DNA from: DATKSS01 sp035468355
GTDB lineage: Bacteria; Chloroflexota; Dormibacteria; Dormibacterales; Dormibacteraceae
DNA length: 43,353 nt
Assembly: GCA_035468355.1 (NCBI GenBank)
Contig: DATITA010000111.1
Span: 1 to 43,353, forward strand
Direction of reading: 5' to 3'
The stretch's first letter is position 1; every line of letters starts with the position of its first letter. Positions 20,833 to 28,498 of the stretch are shown piece by piece. The notes beneath the pieces were generated by a model. It had not been told where the DNA came from, ran no database searches, and worked only from the letters and a program-made list of their open reading frames with translations. The position numbers were made by a program, and so were the translations under genes.

Positions 20833-23217
20833 ATGCGAATCAGTTATGAGTGGTTGAGCGATTTCGTCGACCTCGAAGGCCTCTCGCCCAAAGACGCGGC
20901 CGAGGTGCTGACGCGGCTGGGCGTGGAGGTCGAGTCGCTGGCGGTCACCGACCTCTCCGCGATCGTGATCGGCAAGGTGCTGGAGCAGGTGCCACACCCG
21001 AAATCGCGCAACCCGTTATGGGTGCACCAGGTCGAGCTTGGCGGCCACGTCGAGCAGATCATCGCGGGCGCTCCGAACGCCGTCCCCGGCTCGCTGGTGC
21101 CTGTCGCGCTGCCCGGTGTGACAGTGCCCAACGGGAAGCTCGTCAAGGACATGAACATCGCCGGATACAGGGCTGGCGGGATGCTGTGCTCTGCCGACGA
21201 GCTTCTGCTCGGCGACGACCACTCCGGGATCATGATCCTCGAGCGCGGAGTGCCGGGAGAGCTGCTCACCTCGGTGATCCCGATCCAGGCGGTCATGGAG
21301 GCGGAGATCACATCCAACCGGCCCGACTGCATGGGTCATCTGGGCATCGCGCGTGAGCTCGCCGCCGGCCTTGCCCGGCCCCTGAAGCGCGACTTCATGC
21401 CTTCTTTCACCGGCACGGCGGACCCGCCGGGCAAGGACCTGGTCAAGGTCACCATTGACGAGCCGGACCTGTGCAGCCGCTACATCGGCGCGGTGATCAG
21501 GGACGTGAAGGTCGGCCCGAGCCCGGAATGGCTGCGGCGCCGGTTGAGCGTGTGCGGCGTGCGGCCGATCAACAACATCGTCGACATCACCAACTACGTC
21601 CTGCTCGAGTACGCCCAGCCCCTGCACGCTTTCGACCTGTCGAAGCTTTCCGGAGGAGTGGTCCACGTGCGCCGCGCGGGTGGCGGCGAGAAGCTGCTCT
21701 GTTTGGACGGGGTGGAGAGGACGCTGACGGCCGACATGCTGGTGATCGCCGACGCGCAACGGCCGGTCGCCATCGCGGGCGTGATCGGGGGCGAGCAGTC
21801 CGCCGTAACCGAAAAGACCACCGACATCCTGCTCGAGGCGGCCACGTTCAGCGGGTCGAGCGTCCGGCAGACGTCGCGCGCCCTGGGCCTGCGCACCGAG
21901 GCCTCCGCCCGCTTCGAGCGTGCTCTGCCTCCGGAGCTCGCGCTGGCGGGCGCGCGCCGGGCCGCTTCGCTGATCGCAGAGCTGGCTGGTGGGTCCGTGC
22001 ATCGGGAATGGGCCGACGTATACCCGCGGCCCCAGGAGCCGGTCCGCGTCAACCTGCGGCCCGGCCTCGTGGACGAGGTGCTCGGGACCCACGTGCCCCT
22101 GGAGGAGGCGGAAGCGATCCTCAAACGCCTCAACTTCCACGTCAAGGTGATGAGCGACGGCGACTGGGACGTCCTCCCGCCGGTGTTCAGGCTCGACGTC
22201 ACGATTCCCGAGGACCTGGTGGAGGAGGTCGGAAGGGTCTACGGCTACGACCGGGTCGTGCCCACCCTTCCAGGGCGCCGCCATGACCGCTGGTCGCCCT
22301 CGGCGCCGAGCGTGGACCGGCGGCTGGACGCCGCTCGGCAGGTGCTTTCCGGCGCGGGCTTCGACGAGACCTGGAACCCGGCCCTGGTGTCCGGGCGTGC
22401 GCTCGACGCCCTGCGCATCTCGGCTCTCGCGCTGCACGTGTCGAATGCCCTCAGCGACGACATGGACACGCTCCGAACCTCGCTTCTGCCTTCTCTTCTC
22501 GACGCGGTGGCGCTGAATCGCGATCGAGGACGCTCGGACGTGCGCGTGTACGAGATCGCCAGCGCGTTCCTGGCCCGGGTCGGGGAGAAGAACCTCCAGC
22601 CCGACGAGCCGTTGCGGCTGGCGTCGCTGGCCACCGGGGGAGCGACGGCGGAGTCGGCGCGCCAGGCGTTCTACGCGATGAAGTCGGTGCTCGACGGGTG
22701 CGTGGGCAGGCTGGGGGCGCCGGCCTGCACCTACCAGCGTGCCGCCGGCCACCTGTTCCACCCCGGGCGCTGCGCTGCGGTGATCCTCGAAGGCCGCCAG
22801 TTGGGCTACATCGGTGAGCTTCATCCGACCGTCACCGCGAACCGCAAGATCGAAGGCCGCCTGGTGGCCTTCGAGATCGACGTCGAACCTGTGCTCGCGC
22901 ATTCGGCCATCCCCCGCGCCAGGTCGCTGCCCAGGTTTCCCGGCGTCGACCGCGACCTGGCGGTCGTGGTGGAAGAGCACGTGGCGGCCGGGGCGCTCCT
23001 GGCGACCGTCAAGGAGGCCGGCGGGGAGCTTCTGGAGCTCGCTCACGCGTTCGACGAGTACCACGGCGCCCAGGTGCCTGACGGTCACAAGAGCATCGCA
23101 TTCACCTTGACTTTCCGCAGCCCCGAGCGCACCCTGACGGACGCCGAAGTGGACAAACCGATGGCAGAGGTCAAGCTGAGACTGGAGAAAAAGCACGGCG
23201 CCAGGTTTCGCGAGTGA
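20833..23217 (+). CDS. pheT: Phenylalanine-tRNA ligase beta subunit
   Basis: PheT, 794 residues, the full bacterial form. Domains in order: N-terminal MRISYEWLSDFVDLEGLSPKD, EMAP-type tRNA-binding domain (about residues 40-150, with APNAVPGSLVPVALPG), B3/B4 editing domain (RPINNIVDITNYVLLEYAQPLHAFD), B5 DNA-binding-like domain (EVGRVYGYDRV), core-like domain, and C-terminal ferredoxin-like anticodon-binding domain (PRFPGVDRDLAVVV). It starts at ATG 20833 and forms an operon with pheS. Confidence 0.96.
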   Translation: MRISYEWLSDFVDLEGLSPKDAAEVLTRLGVEVESLAVTDLSAIVIGKVLEQVPHPKSRNPLWVHQVELGGHVEQIIAGAPNAVPGSLVPVALPGVTVPNGKLVKDMNIAGYRAGGMLCSADELLLGDDHSGIMILERGVPGELLTSVIPIQAVMEAEITSNRPDCMGHLGIARELAAGLARPLKRDFMPSFTGTADPPGKDLVKVTIDEPDLCSRYIGAVIRDVKVGPSPEWLRRRLSVCGVRPINNIVDITNYVLLEYAQPLHAFDLSKLSGGVVHVRRAGGGEKLLCLDGVERTLTADMLVIADAQRPVAIAGVIGGEQSAVTEKTTDILLEAATFSGSSVRQTSRALGLRTEASARFERALPPELALAGARRAASLIAELAGGSVHREWADVYPRPQEPVRVNLRPGLVDEVLGTHVPLEEAEAILKRLNFHVKVMSDGDWDVLPPVFRLDVTIPEDLVEEVGRVYGYDRVVPTLPGRRHDRWSPSAPSVDRRLDAARQVLSGAGFDETWNPALVSGRALDALRISALALHVSNALSDDMDTLRTSLLPSLLDAVALNRDRGRSDVRVYEIASAFLARVGEKNLQPDEPLRLASLATGGATAESARQAFYAMKSVLDGCVGRLGAPACTYQRAAGHLFHPGRCAAVILEGRQLGYIGELHPTVTANRKIEGRLVAFEIDVEPVLAHSAIPRARSLPRFPGVDRDLAVVVEEHVAAGALLATVKEAGGELLELAHAFDEYHGAQVPDGHKSIAFTLTFRSPERTLTDAEVDKPMAEVKLRLEKKHGARFRE

Positions 23218-23269
23218 CCAAAGCGCAAGTTTCGGGCCCTCACATCGTGTATCTGCGGGGAGCTGACGA

Positions 23270-23824
23270 ATGACCTGGATCGACCTGCTGCCTCTGGCCC
23301 TGATCGCCGTCTACGGCGTCGGAGGCTACTTCACCGGGGTCCTGCGCCGACTCATCGGCGTGGTGGCCCTGTACGTGGCGTGCTGGGCCGCATCGAACAT
23401 GGGACTGCAGGCGGGGGGGATCCTCCAGCAGTCATCCAACCTCGAGACCGCGGATGCCCGGATCTACGGCTTTTTCGGGATCATGGTGGCCGTCCTGCTG
23501 CTGGTCGAGTTGGCGACGCAGCTTGCGCACGGCCAGATCCAGATTCCAGCCCTCGTCTTGAACCACACCCTCGGCGCCATTGTCGGGGTCATCACAGGGG
23601 TGATCCTGTCGGTGATTGTGATCTACGAGCTCGGCGCGGCGGCCAATCCTTTCGGTGGCCCGCAACTCGACCAGCTGGAGCAGCATCTTCGCGACAGCTA
23701 CAACAGGTCTGCCTTCGCGGTCACGATCGTGAGCAAGGTGAGCCCGCCCATCATCGGTCTGTTTCAGCCCGTGCTTCCCAGCGACCCTCAGATCTACTTC
23801 GGACCCGGCCCGGTCAACCCCTGA
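23270..23824 (+). CDS. CvpA family membrane protein
   Basis: A 184-residue protein with about four transmembrane segments (roughly residues 5-20, 30-48, 66-84 and 95-118). The start WIDLLPLALIAVYGVGGYFTGVLRRLIGVVALYVA fits the colicin V production protein (CvpA) family, whose exact role is unclear. The ATG has a GGGGAG about 8 nt upstream. It is 52 nt after pheT and 4 nt before tyrS, so it may be part of that run. Confidence 0.7.
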   Translation: MTWIDLLPLALIAVYGVGGYFTGVLRRLIGVVALYVACWAASNMGLQAGGILQQSSNLETADARIYGFFGIMVAVLLLVELATQLAHGQIQIPALVLNHTLGAIVGVITGVILSVIVIYELGAAANPFGGPQLDQLEQHLRDSYNRSAFAVTIVSKVSPPIIGLFQPVLPSDPQIYFGPGPVNP

Positions 23825-23828
23825 TGCG

Positions 23829-24989
23829 GTGAGCGACCAATTCTTCGACCGCCTTCGTGCCAGGGCGGTGGAGATCCACGTCGAAGACCATCTGCGCTCG
23901 CGTCTGGCCCGCGGCGAGAAGCTCCGCGTCAAGCTCGGCCTCGATCCCACTGCCCCCGACCTGCACGTCGGCCACCTCGTCCTGTTGGACGTGCTGCGCG
24001 ACTTCGTTGAGAACGGGCACACGGTGGTGGTGATCATCGGCGACTACACAGCCCTGATCGGTGATCCCAGCGGCCGCTCGGAGACACGGCCGATGCTCAC
24101 GCCCGAGCAGGTGGCCACCAATGCGGAGACGTATTTCGAGCAGGTGAACGTCGTGCTCGACCGGAGCAAGATCGAGGTGCGCCACAACTCGGAGTGGCTC
24201 GCCTCGATGACCGCGGCCGACGTCCTCCGCCTCACGGCCAAATCGACTCTTCAGCAGGTCCTTCAGCGGGAAGACTTCGCCGATCGCATGAAATCCGGAA
24301 CCTCGATCGGGGCGCACGAGATCCTCTACCCGTTCAGCCAGGCTTACGACTCGGTCGCGGTCGAGGCCGACCTCGAGGTCGGAGGGACCGATCAGCTCTT
24401 CAACCTGCTGTTCGGCCGCGAGATCCAGAAGGCGTACGGGCAGCGGCCGCAGGACGTCGCCGTCTTCCCATTGCTCGAGGGCACGGATGGCGAGCAGAAG
24501 ATGTCGAAATCGCTGGGCAACTACATCGGCATCAGCGAGCGGCCGGAGCAGATCTACGGCAAGACGATGTCGATCCCGGACCGCCTGACCGAGAAATACG
24601 TCCGGCTGGTCTCGGGCCTCGACGAGAAACGGCAGGGCGAGGTGCTCGCCATGAAGCCGCGGGACGCCAAGGCCGCGCTCGCGCATCAGCTCGTGGCGCG
24701 GCTTCACGGTTCAGGGGCCGCGGGGCGGGCCGAGGAGGATTTCGCAGTCAAGTTCCGCAAGCGCGACATCCCCGACGACGTGCCGGAGCACGTGACCGCA
24801 ACCCCGGGGGACCTAATGGGCGTGCTGGTGGAGTCCGGGCTGGCCAAAAGCCGCGGAGATGCGCGTCGATTGGTCGACCAGGGCGGGGTGCGCATCAACA
24901 ACGAGCGCGCGGGGGGCGACGCTTCGCTCCAGGACGGCGACGTGCTCCAGGCGGGAAAGAGAAACTTCGTTCGAATTCGGGTGCGATAG
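23829..24989 (+). CDS. tyrS: Tyrosine-tRNA ligase
   Basis: TyrRS, 386 residues. Class I motifs: HIGH variant HVGH at residues 46-49 (PTAPDLHVGH) and KMSKS at 224-228 (EQKMSKSLGNY). The C-terminal S4 domain covers LMGVLVESGLAKSRGDARRLV to the end. The length and the short spacing between the motifs fit the TyrZ/type-2 group. The start is GTG 23829. The TAG stop is part of a candidate -10 element for the next transcription unit. Confidence 0.95.
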   Translation: MSDQFFDRLRARAVEIHVEDHLRSRLARGEKLRVKLGLDPTAPDLHVGHLVLLDVLRDFVENGHTVVVIIGDYTALIGDPSGRSETRPMLTPEQVATNAETYFEQVNVVLDRSKIEVRHNSEWLASMTAADVLRLTAKSTLQQVLQREDFADRMKSGTSIGAHEILYPFSQAYDSVAVEADLEVGGTDQLFNLLFGREIQKAYGQRPQDVAVFPLLEGTDGEQKMSKSLGNYIGISERPEQIYGKTMSIPDRLTEKYVRLVSGLDEKRQGEVLAMKPRDAKAALAHQLVARLHGSGAAGRAEEDFAVKFRKRDIPDDVPEHVTATPGDLMGVLVESGLAKSRGDARRLVDQGGVRINNERAGGDASLQDGDVLQAGKRNFVRIRVR

Positions 24990-24992
24990 AAT
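24987..24992 (+). promoter_or_regulatory. Candidate -10 element (TAGAAT) upstream of yebC
   Basis: TAGAAT overlaps the tyrS stop (TAG) and ends 10 nt before an ATG at 25003 that opens a 26-codon frame running into yebC. The spacing matches the other leaderless-type promoters in the window. Part of the match is forced by the stop codon. Confidence 0.35.
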
Positions 24993-25002
24993 CACCGAAA
25001 GC

Positions 25003-25083
25003 ATGTTCCCATCCCAGGAAATCTGCGATTTCCCGGGGACCCCGGGTTTCGAATCGGAACGATTCGCGGGGATCCCCATCTGA
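25003..25083 (+). CDS. Possible 26-residue leader peptide before yebC
   Basis: An ATG at 25003 opens a frame of 26 codons (start MFPSQEICDFPG, end RFAGIPI). Its TGA stop overlaps the yebC ATG by one base (TGATG), as in translationally coupled genes. A TAGAAT hexamer lies 10 nt upstream. The frame covers two strong hairpins. I recognise no family; it might be a leader peptide or a chance frame in a structured 5' leader. Confidence 0.3.
   Translation: MFPSQEICDFPGTPGFESERFAGIPI
25013..25070 (+). promoter_or_regulatory. Two tandem hairpins in the yebC leader
   Basis: Hairpin 1: GGAAATC (25017-25023), loop TGC, GATTTCC (25027-25033), extendable by CCC/GGG across one mismatch. Hairpin 2: CGAATCG (25050-25056), loop GAA, CGATTCG (25060-25066), with CCCG (25041-25044) and CGGG (25067-25070) as outer arms. 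Neither has a U-tract, so they look like structured leader RNA, not terminators. Confidence 0.5.
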
Positions 25084-25838
25084 TGTCGGGACACTCGAAA
25101 TGGGCCGGCATCAAGCACAAGAAGGCCATCGTCGACGCCAAGCGTGGCCAGGCGTTCACGCGCGCCAGCCGTGAGATCACCATCGCAGCGCGCGAAGGCG
25201 GCGGCAACCCTGAGGGAAACTTCCGGCTCCGCCTGGCGATGCAGAAGGCGCGCGAGATCAACATGCCGACCGACCGGATCCAGAACGCCATCAAGCGCGG
25301 GACTGGGGAGCTCGCGGGCGAGAAGCTGGAGGAGATCCGCTACGAGGGATACGGTCCCGCGGGTGTGGCGGTGATGGTCGATGCGTTCACCGACAATCGC
25401 AACCGCACCAGCGCATCCATCCGTCACCGCTTCGCGAAGCTGGGAGGCAACCTCGGGGAATCCAACTCAGTCGGCTGGATGTTCGAGCGCAAAGGGGTCA
25501 TCGCCGCCAACGCCGGCAAGATGGATCCCGAAGAGGTCGGCCTCGCGGCCATCGAGGCTGGCGCGGACGACGTGCAGGTCGACGGAAGGGCGGTGGAGAT
25601 CTCGACTCCCCCACCCGTCTTCGAGAAGGTCAAGGCGGCAATGGAGGCACTCGGCGTGACCGTCGAAAACGCCGAGATCACGATGCAGCCTAAGCAGACC
25701 GTGCCTGTGGGCGAGGACAAGGCCGCTGCGGTGCTCAGGCTGATGGAATCACTGGAGGAGGACGACGACGTCCAGCAGGTCTACGCCAACTTCGACATTC
25801 CCACCAACGTCCTGGAACGCGTCTCAGCACAGGTATGA
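25083..25838 (+). CDS. yebC: YebC/PmpR family protein (TACO1-like)
   Basis: A YebC-family protein of 251 residues, described in other bacteria as a transcriptional regulator or as a ribosome-associated factor aiding translation of proline-rich stretches. The start MSGHSKWAGIKHKKAIVDAKRGQAFTRASREI is nearly invariant in the family. Later segments are NMPTDRIQNAIKRGTG and YEGYGPAGVAVMVDAFTDNRNRT. It begins the conserved yebC-ruvC-ruvA-ruvB order. Its last codons (LERVSAQV) are repeated in the same phase 291 bp downstream, marking an insertion at its 3' end. Confidence 0.95.
   Translation: MSGHSKWAGIKHKKAIVDAKRGQAFTRASREITIAAREGGGNPEGNFRLRLAMQKAREINMPTDRIQNAIKRGTGELAGEKLEEIRYEGYGPAGVAVMVDAFTDNRNRTSASIRHRFAKLGGNLGESNSVGWMFERKGVIAANAGKMDPEEVGLAAIEAGADDVQVDGRAVEISTPPPVFEKVKAAMEALGVTVENAEITMQPKQTVPVGEDKAAAVLRLMESLEEDDDVQQVYANFDIPTNVLERVSAQV
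25813..25834 (+). repeat. 22-bp direct repeat, copy A (3' end of yebC)
   Basis: A 22-bp stretch starting TGGAACGCGTC and ending CAGCACAGGT, encoding the yebC C-terminus. It recurs without mismatch at 26104-26125, exactly 291 bp later. Confidence 0.9.
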
Positions 25839-26129
25839 ATGAAGAAAGCTGATGGGTCGCAAGTAGGCCGGATTCACTCCGGCCGTCTCCAACCGGCACT
25901 ACTCCAGACGCCTGCCAAACGTGGTGAGGAGTTGCCTGGGAGGGGGTACCGCGGGGGAGGACCTCAGCCCTCACCCGCGAATGCTGATGGGTCGCAAGTA
26001 GGCCGGATTCACTCCGGCCGTCTCCTACACGCCGCATTTCCAGGCGCCTCCCAATCGTTGCCAGGAGATTCCCGCGGTCAGGATGTAGTCCTAGCCGCGT
26101 CTTTGGAACGCGTCTCAGCACAGGTGTAG
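25839..26129 (+). CDS. Doubtful 96-codon frame inside the repeat insertion
   Basis: An open frame starts at ATG 25839, directly after the yebC stop, and runs through both 43-bp repeats in the same phase. It therefore contains the peptide ADGSQVGRIHSGRL twice, and it ends in LERVSAQV, a copy of the yebC tail. I recognise no family. There is no Shine-Dalgarno distinct from yebC. More likely it is a by-product of an in-frame duplication than a real protein. Confidence 0.15.
   Translation: MKKADGSQVGRIHSGRLQPALLQTPAKRGEELPGRGYRGGGPQPSPANADGSQVGRIHSGRLLHAAFPGASQSLPGDSRGQDVVLAASLERVSAQV
25848..25890 (+). repeat. 43-bp hairpin repeat, copy 1
   Basis: It starts GCTGATGGGTCGCAAGTA and ends CGGCCGTCTCC. 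The core is the inverted repeat GGCCGGA-TTCAC-TCCGGCC, a 7-bp stem with 5-nt loop. It is identical over all 43 bases to copy 2, although the flanking unit sequence has diverged. Confidence 0.92.
25983..26025 (+). repeat. 43-bp hairpin repeat, copy 2
   Basis: The second perfect copy starts 135 bp after copy 1 and contains the same GGCCGGA/TCCGGCC hairpin. Perfect identity beside diverged flanks suggests either recent gene conversion or selection on the core. Confidence 0.92.
26104..26125 (+). repeat. 22-bp direct repeat, copy B (duplicated yebC tail)
   Basis: Identical to 25813-25834. In the same phase as yebC it encodes LERVSAQV and is followed by GTG TAG in place of GTA TGA, so either copy supplies a complete C-terminus and stop. 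Confidence 0.9.
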
Positions 26130-26143
26130 AACCTGATGGATAC

Positions 26144-26641
26144 ATGCCGGGCCGCGACAACGGGCTGATCCTCGGTATCGATCCCGGCCTTGCCGGAACC
26201 GGTTTCGCCCTGCTCTCCGAGCCCAACCTCGTCCTGGCATGCAGCACTGTGGTGACCATTCCGGGACGAGACGGAGCGCGCCTGTTGACGATCGCCAATC
26301 ACCTCCGCGTGCTGCTGGCGGAGCACCCGCCCGCGGAGGCGTCGATCGAGGAGCTGTTCATGGGCCGCAACGCCACGAGCGCGGTGGGCGTCGCGCAGGC
26401 CCGCGGCGCGATCCTCACGGTGCTCGAGGAGTGCGGGATCCCCGTCTTCGAGTACAAGCCGAGCCAGGTCAAGGTGATCCTCACCGGCTACGGCAACGCA
26501 GACAAGGCCCAGATCGCGCGAATGCTCGCGGCACAGGTCAAGGTCCCCGAAGGCCGCATCGACGACCACGCCCGAGACGCCATCGCGATCGCGCTGTGCC
26601 ACGCCCGCAGCCGGCGGTTCTCGAGGGCGGCCGTCCGTTGA
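26144..26641 (+). CDS. ruvC: Holliday junction resolvase RuvC
   Basis: RuvC, 165 residues, the endonuclease that cuts Holliday junctions after RuvAB branch migration. Catalytic acidic residues are in LILGIDPGLAGTGFAL (Asp near residue 11), ASIEELFMG (Glu) and IDDHARDAIAIALCHA (Asp pair). The start is ATG 26144. A TAGAAC hexamer 11 nt upstream resembles the other short-leader promoters but lacks the final T. The stop overlaps the ruvA TTG start (TTGA). Confidence 0.95.
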   Translation: MPGRDNGLILGIDPGLAGTGFALLSEPNLVLACSTVVTIPGRDGARLLTIANHLRVLLAEHPPAEASIEELFMGRNATSAVGVAQARGAILTVLEECGIPVFEYKPSQVKVILTGYGNADKAQIARMLAAQVKVPEGRIDDHARDAIAIALCHARSRRFSRAAVR

Positions 26642-27240
26642 TCGCACACCTGCGGGGGAAGGTGCTCAGGGCGGGTGGGGATTTCGTGGTCCTCGACGTC
26701 GGAGGCGTGGGTTACCTCGTCAGCGTCGCAGCCGCAACGCGGCAGGTCGTACCGGCGCCCGGTGGTGAGATGGACCTTCACATCCACACCCAGGTTCGAG
26801 AAGACCAGCTGGCGCTCTACGGCTTCGCGTCGGTCGAGGAGCTGGAGCTCTTCGAGATGCTGATCCAGGTCGACGGCGTCGGCCCGAAGGTCGGCCTCAA
26901 CATCCTCAGCGCGGCGAGCCTGGAGATGTTGAAGCGCGCCATCGTGAGCGAGGACCCCGGGCCGATCAGGCGCGCGAGCGGCGTCGGACCCCGCACCGCC
27001 GCCAAGGTGATCATCGAGCTCAAGCCTCGGCTCGACGCCGTCGCGGTCCTCGAGGCGGTGCCGCGCGCGGCGGCCATCAGCGGAGATGGAGCCGTGCCCA
27101 AGGCGGTCGAAGCCGCGTTGCGAAACCTCGGCTTTTCACCGCAGGAAGCTCGCACCGGCATCGATTCGGTCGACTGGAAGACGACGCCTTCCACGCAGGA
27201 TGCGCTGGCCGTGGCGTTGAAGGCCCTGGGGCGCAAGTGA
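26638..27240 (+). CDS. ruvA: Holliday junction branch migration protein RuvA
   Basis: RuvA, 200 residues, binds the four-way junction as a tetramer and loads RuvB. The TTG start gives MIAHLRGKVLRAGGDFVVLD, the OB-fold start of the family. The helix-hairpin-helix motifs are VDGVGPKVGLNILS and ASGVGPRTAAKVIIEL. The C-terminal RuvB-binding domain follows a linker (ALRNLGFSPQEA). The TTG sits in a TTGA overlap with ruvC and has GAGGGCGG upstream. A longer frame starting inside ruvC is not the real gene. Confidence 0.94.
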   Translation: MIAHLRGKVLRAGGDFVVLDVGGVGYLVSVAAATRQVVPAPGGEMDLHIHTQVREDQLALYGFASVEELELFEMLIQVDGVGPKVGLNILSAASLEMLKRAIVSEDPGPIRRASGVGPRTAAKVIIELKPRLDAVAVLEAVPRAAAISGDGAVPKAVEAALRNLGFSPQEARTGIDSVDWKTTPSTQDALAVALKALGRK

Positions 27241-28259
27241 GCGGGGAACCGATCCTGGACGCGCGCGTCGACGACGAGCAGTTCGACCTGACTCTGCGGC
27301 CGCGAATGCTCGACGAGTACGTCGGCCAGCACCAGGTCAGGGAGAACCTGAGCATCCTGCTCGAAGCGGCGCGGCGGCGCGGCGAACCGGTCGAGCACGT
27401 CCTTTTGTGCGGTCCGCCAGGCCTGGGCAAGACCACGCTCGCGCACATCATCGCCAACGAGCTCGGGGTAGCGATCAAGGTCAGCTCGGGGCCTGCCATC
27501 GACCATCAGGGCGCGCTGGGGTCGATCCTCCTCAACCTCAGCACGCGTGACGTGTTCTTCATCGACGAGATTCACCGCCTGAACAGCATCGTCGAGGAGT
27601 CGCTGTACCCCGCCCTCGAGGATTTCCGTTTCGACGCGGTGCTGGGGAAGGGGGTGGGGGCCAGCGCTGCGACCCTGCCGCTTCCGCACTTCACCTGTGT
27701 GGGCGCGACCACGAGGCAGGGCCTGTTGAGCGGCCCCCTGCGCGATCGCTTCGGAGCCGTCTACCGGCTCGATTTCTACACCAAGCCAGAGCTCGAGTCG
27801 ATCGTCACGCGCTCGGCCCGCATCCTGGACATCGAGATCCACGACGATTCCGTCTCGGAGATCGCGCGCCGCGCCAGGGGCACGCCTCGAATCGCCAACC
27901 GCCTGCTGCGCCGCGTGCGAGATTTCGCGCAGGTGCGCGGCGACGGCCGGGCGACCGTGGACACCACCAAACAGGCCCTGAACATGCTCGAGATCGACGA
28001 AATCGGCCTGGAGCCGCTCGACCGGCAGCTCCTGCAGACACTCATCCTCAAGTTCAAGGGCGGGCCCGTCGGCCTTGACACGATCGCGACGTCGCTCTCG
28101 GAGGAGCCGGAGACTATCGAGGACGTGCACGAGCCTTACCTCATCCAGGTCGGGTTCATCGCCCGAACGGCGCGCGGCAGGGTGGCCACCGAGCTTGCGT
28201 ACCGGCACTTGGGCATCGCGCCCCCAGACCCTGGGCCTCAGCAGACCCGCCTGCTGTGA
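27237..28259 (+). CDS. ruvB: Holliday junction branch migration ATPase RuvB
   Basis: RuvB, 340 residues, the AAA+ hexameric motor for branch migration. The N-terminus FDLTLRPRMLDEYVGQHQV is typical; Walker A GPPGLGKT is at residues 59-66, Walker B VFFIDEIHRLN near 109-119, sensor 1 CVGATTRQGLLSGPLRDRFG, and the C-terminal winged helix ends near EPYLIQVGFIARTARGR. The GTG start overlaps the ruvA stop (GTGA). Confidence 0.97.
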   Translation: MSGEPILDARVDDEQFDLTLRPRMLDEYVGQHQVRENLSILLEAARRRGEPVEHVLLCGPPGLGKTTLAHIIANELGVAIKVSSGPAIDHQGALGSILLNLSTRDVFFIDEIHRLNSIVEESLYPALEDFRFDAVLGKGVGASAATLPLPHFTCVGATTRQGLLSGPLRDRFGAVYRLDFYTKPELESIVTRSARILDIEIHDDSVSEIARRARGTPRIANRLLRRVRDFAQVRGDGRATVDTTKQALNMLEIDEIGLEPLDRQLLQTLILKFKGGPVGLDTIATSLSEEPETIEDVHEPYLIQVGFIARTARGRVATELAYRHLGIAPPDPGPQQTRLL

Positions 28260-28265
28260 GCGCGT

Positions 28266-28472
28266 ATGGCTGACATCGGCCGCACGTTGCTTGTTTTCGG
28301 AGTGCTCCTCGTGATCGTCGGCGGGGCTCTGATGTTGTTCGGCCGGTTGCATCTGCCGGGAGACCTGGCCTTCAGGCGCGGCGGCGCGACCATCTACGTG
28401 CCGATCGCGACCAGCATCATCCTGTCGGTCATCCTGACCGTGGCGCTCAACCTTTGGTTCCGGCAGCGATAG
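28266..28472 (+). CDS. DUF2905 family small membrane protein
   Basis: A 68-residue protein with two predicted transmembrane helices (about 7-25 and 44-63) separated by FGRLHLPGDLAFRRGGATIYVPIATSI. The GRLPGD-R-like loop and the size match DUF2905, often found next to ruvB in Gram-positive and Chloroflexi-like genomes. Function unknown. The ATG is 6 bases after the ruvB stop. Confidence 0.8.
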   Translation: MADIGRTLLVFGVLLVIVGGALMLFGRLHLPGDLAFRRGGATIYVPIATSIILSVILTVALNLWFRQR

Positions 28473-28484
28473 GCTGTCGGACCG

Positions 28485-28490
28485 TAGACT
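28485..28490 (+). promoter_or_regulatory. Candidate -10 element (TAGACT) for secDF
   Basis: TAGACT ends 8 nt before GTG 28499, with no Shine-Dalgarno between. Transcription would start within a base or two of the GTG. Confidence 0.4.
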
Positions 28491-28498
28491 GATCGGCC

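Larger units (their letters stand above)
25835..26125 (+). mobile_element. 291-bp repeat-bearing insertion between yebC and ruvC
   Basis: The segment between the two copies of the yebC tail, counted with copy B, is 291 bp, exactly 97 codons. It holds two imperfect tandem units of about 135 bp. Each opens with a perfect 43-bp repeat and has a partly conserved downstream part: 25903-25931 against 26039-26067 match at 23 of 29 positions. Direct duplication of a gene 3' end around a foreign segment is what site-specific integration or target duplication leaves behind. There is no transposase or terminal inverted repeat, so calling it a miniature or degenerate element is inference. It fills the only gene-poor gap above 300 bases in the window. 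Confidence 0.5.

Noticed and set aside
21016..23196. A 726-codon minus-strand frame opposite pheT
   Set aside because: It is the antisense shadow of pheT with no motif and biased composition.
25848..26025. A CRISPR array made from the 43-bp repeats
   Set aside because: There are only two repeats, the 92-bp gap is too long and is itself part of a degenerate repeat unit, and no cas genes are nearby.
26239..26637. An extended N-terminus for ruvA inside ruvC
   Set aside because: The frame is open through ruvC but has shadow-like composition; the RuvA family start MIAHLRGKVL begins at TTG 26638 with a Shine-Dalgarno and a TTGA overlap.
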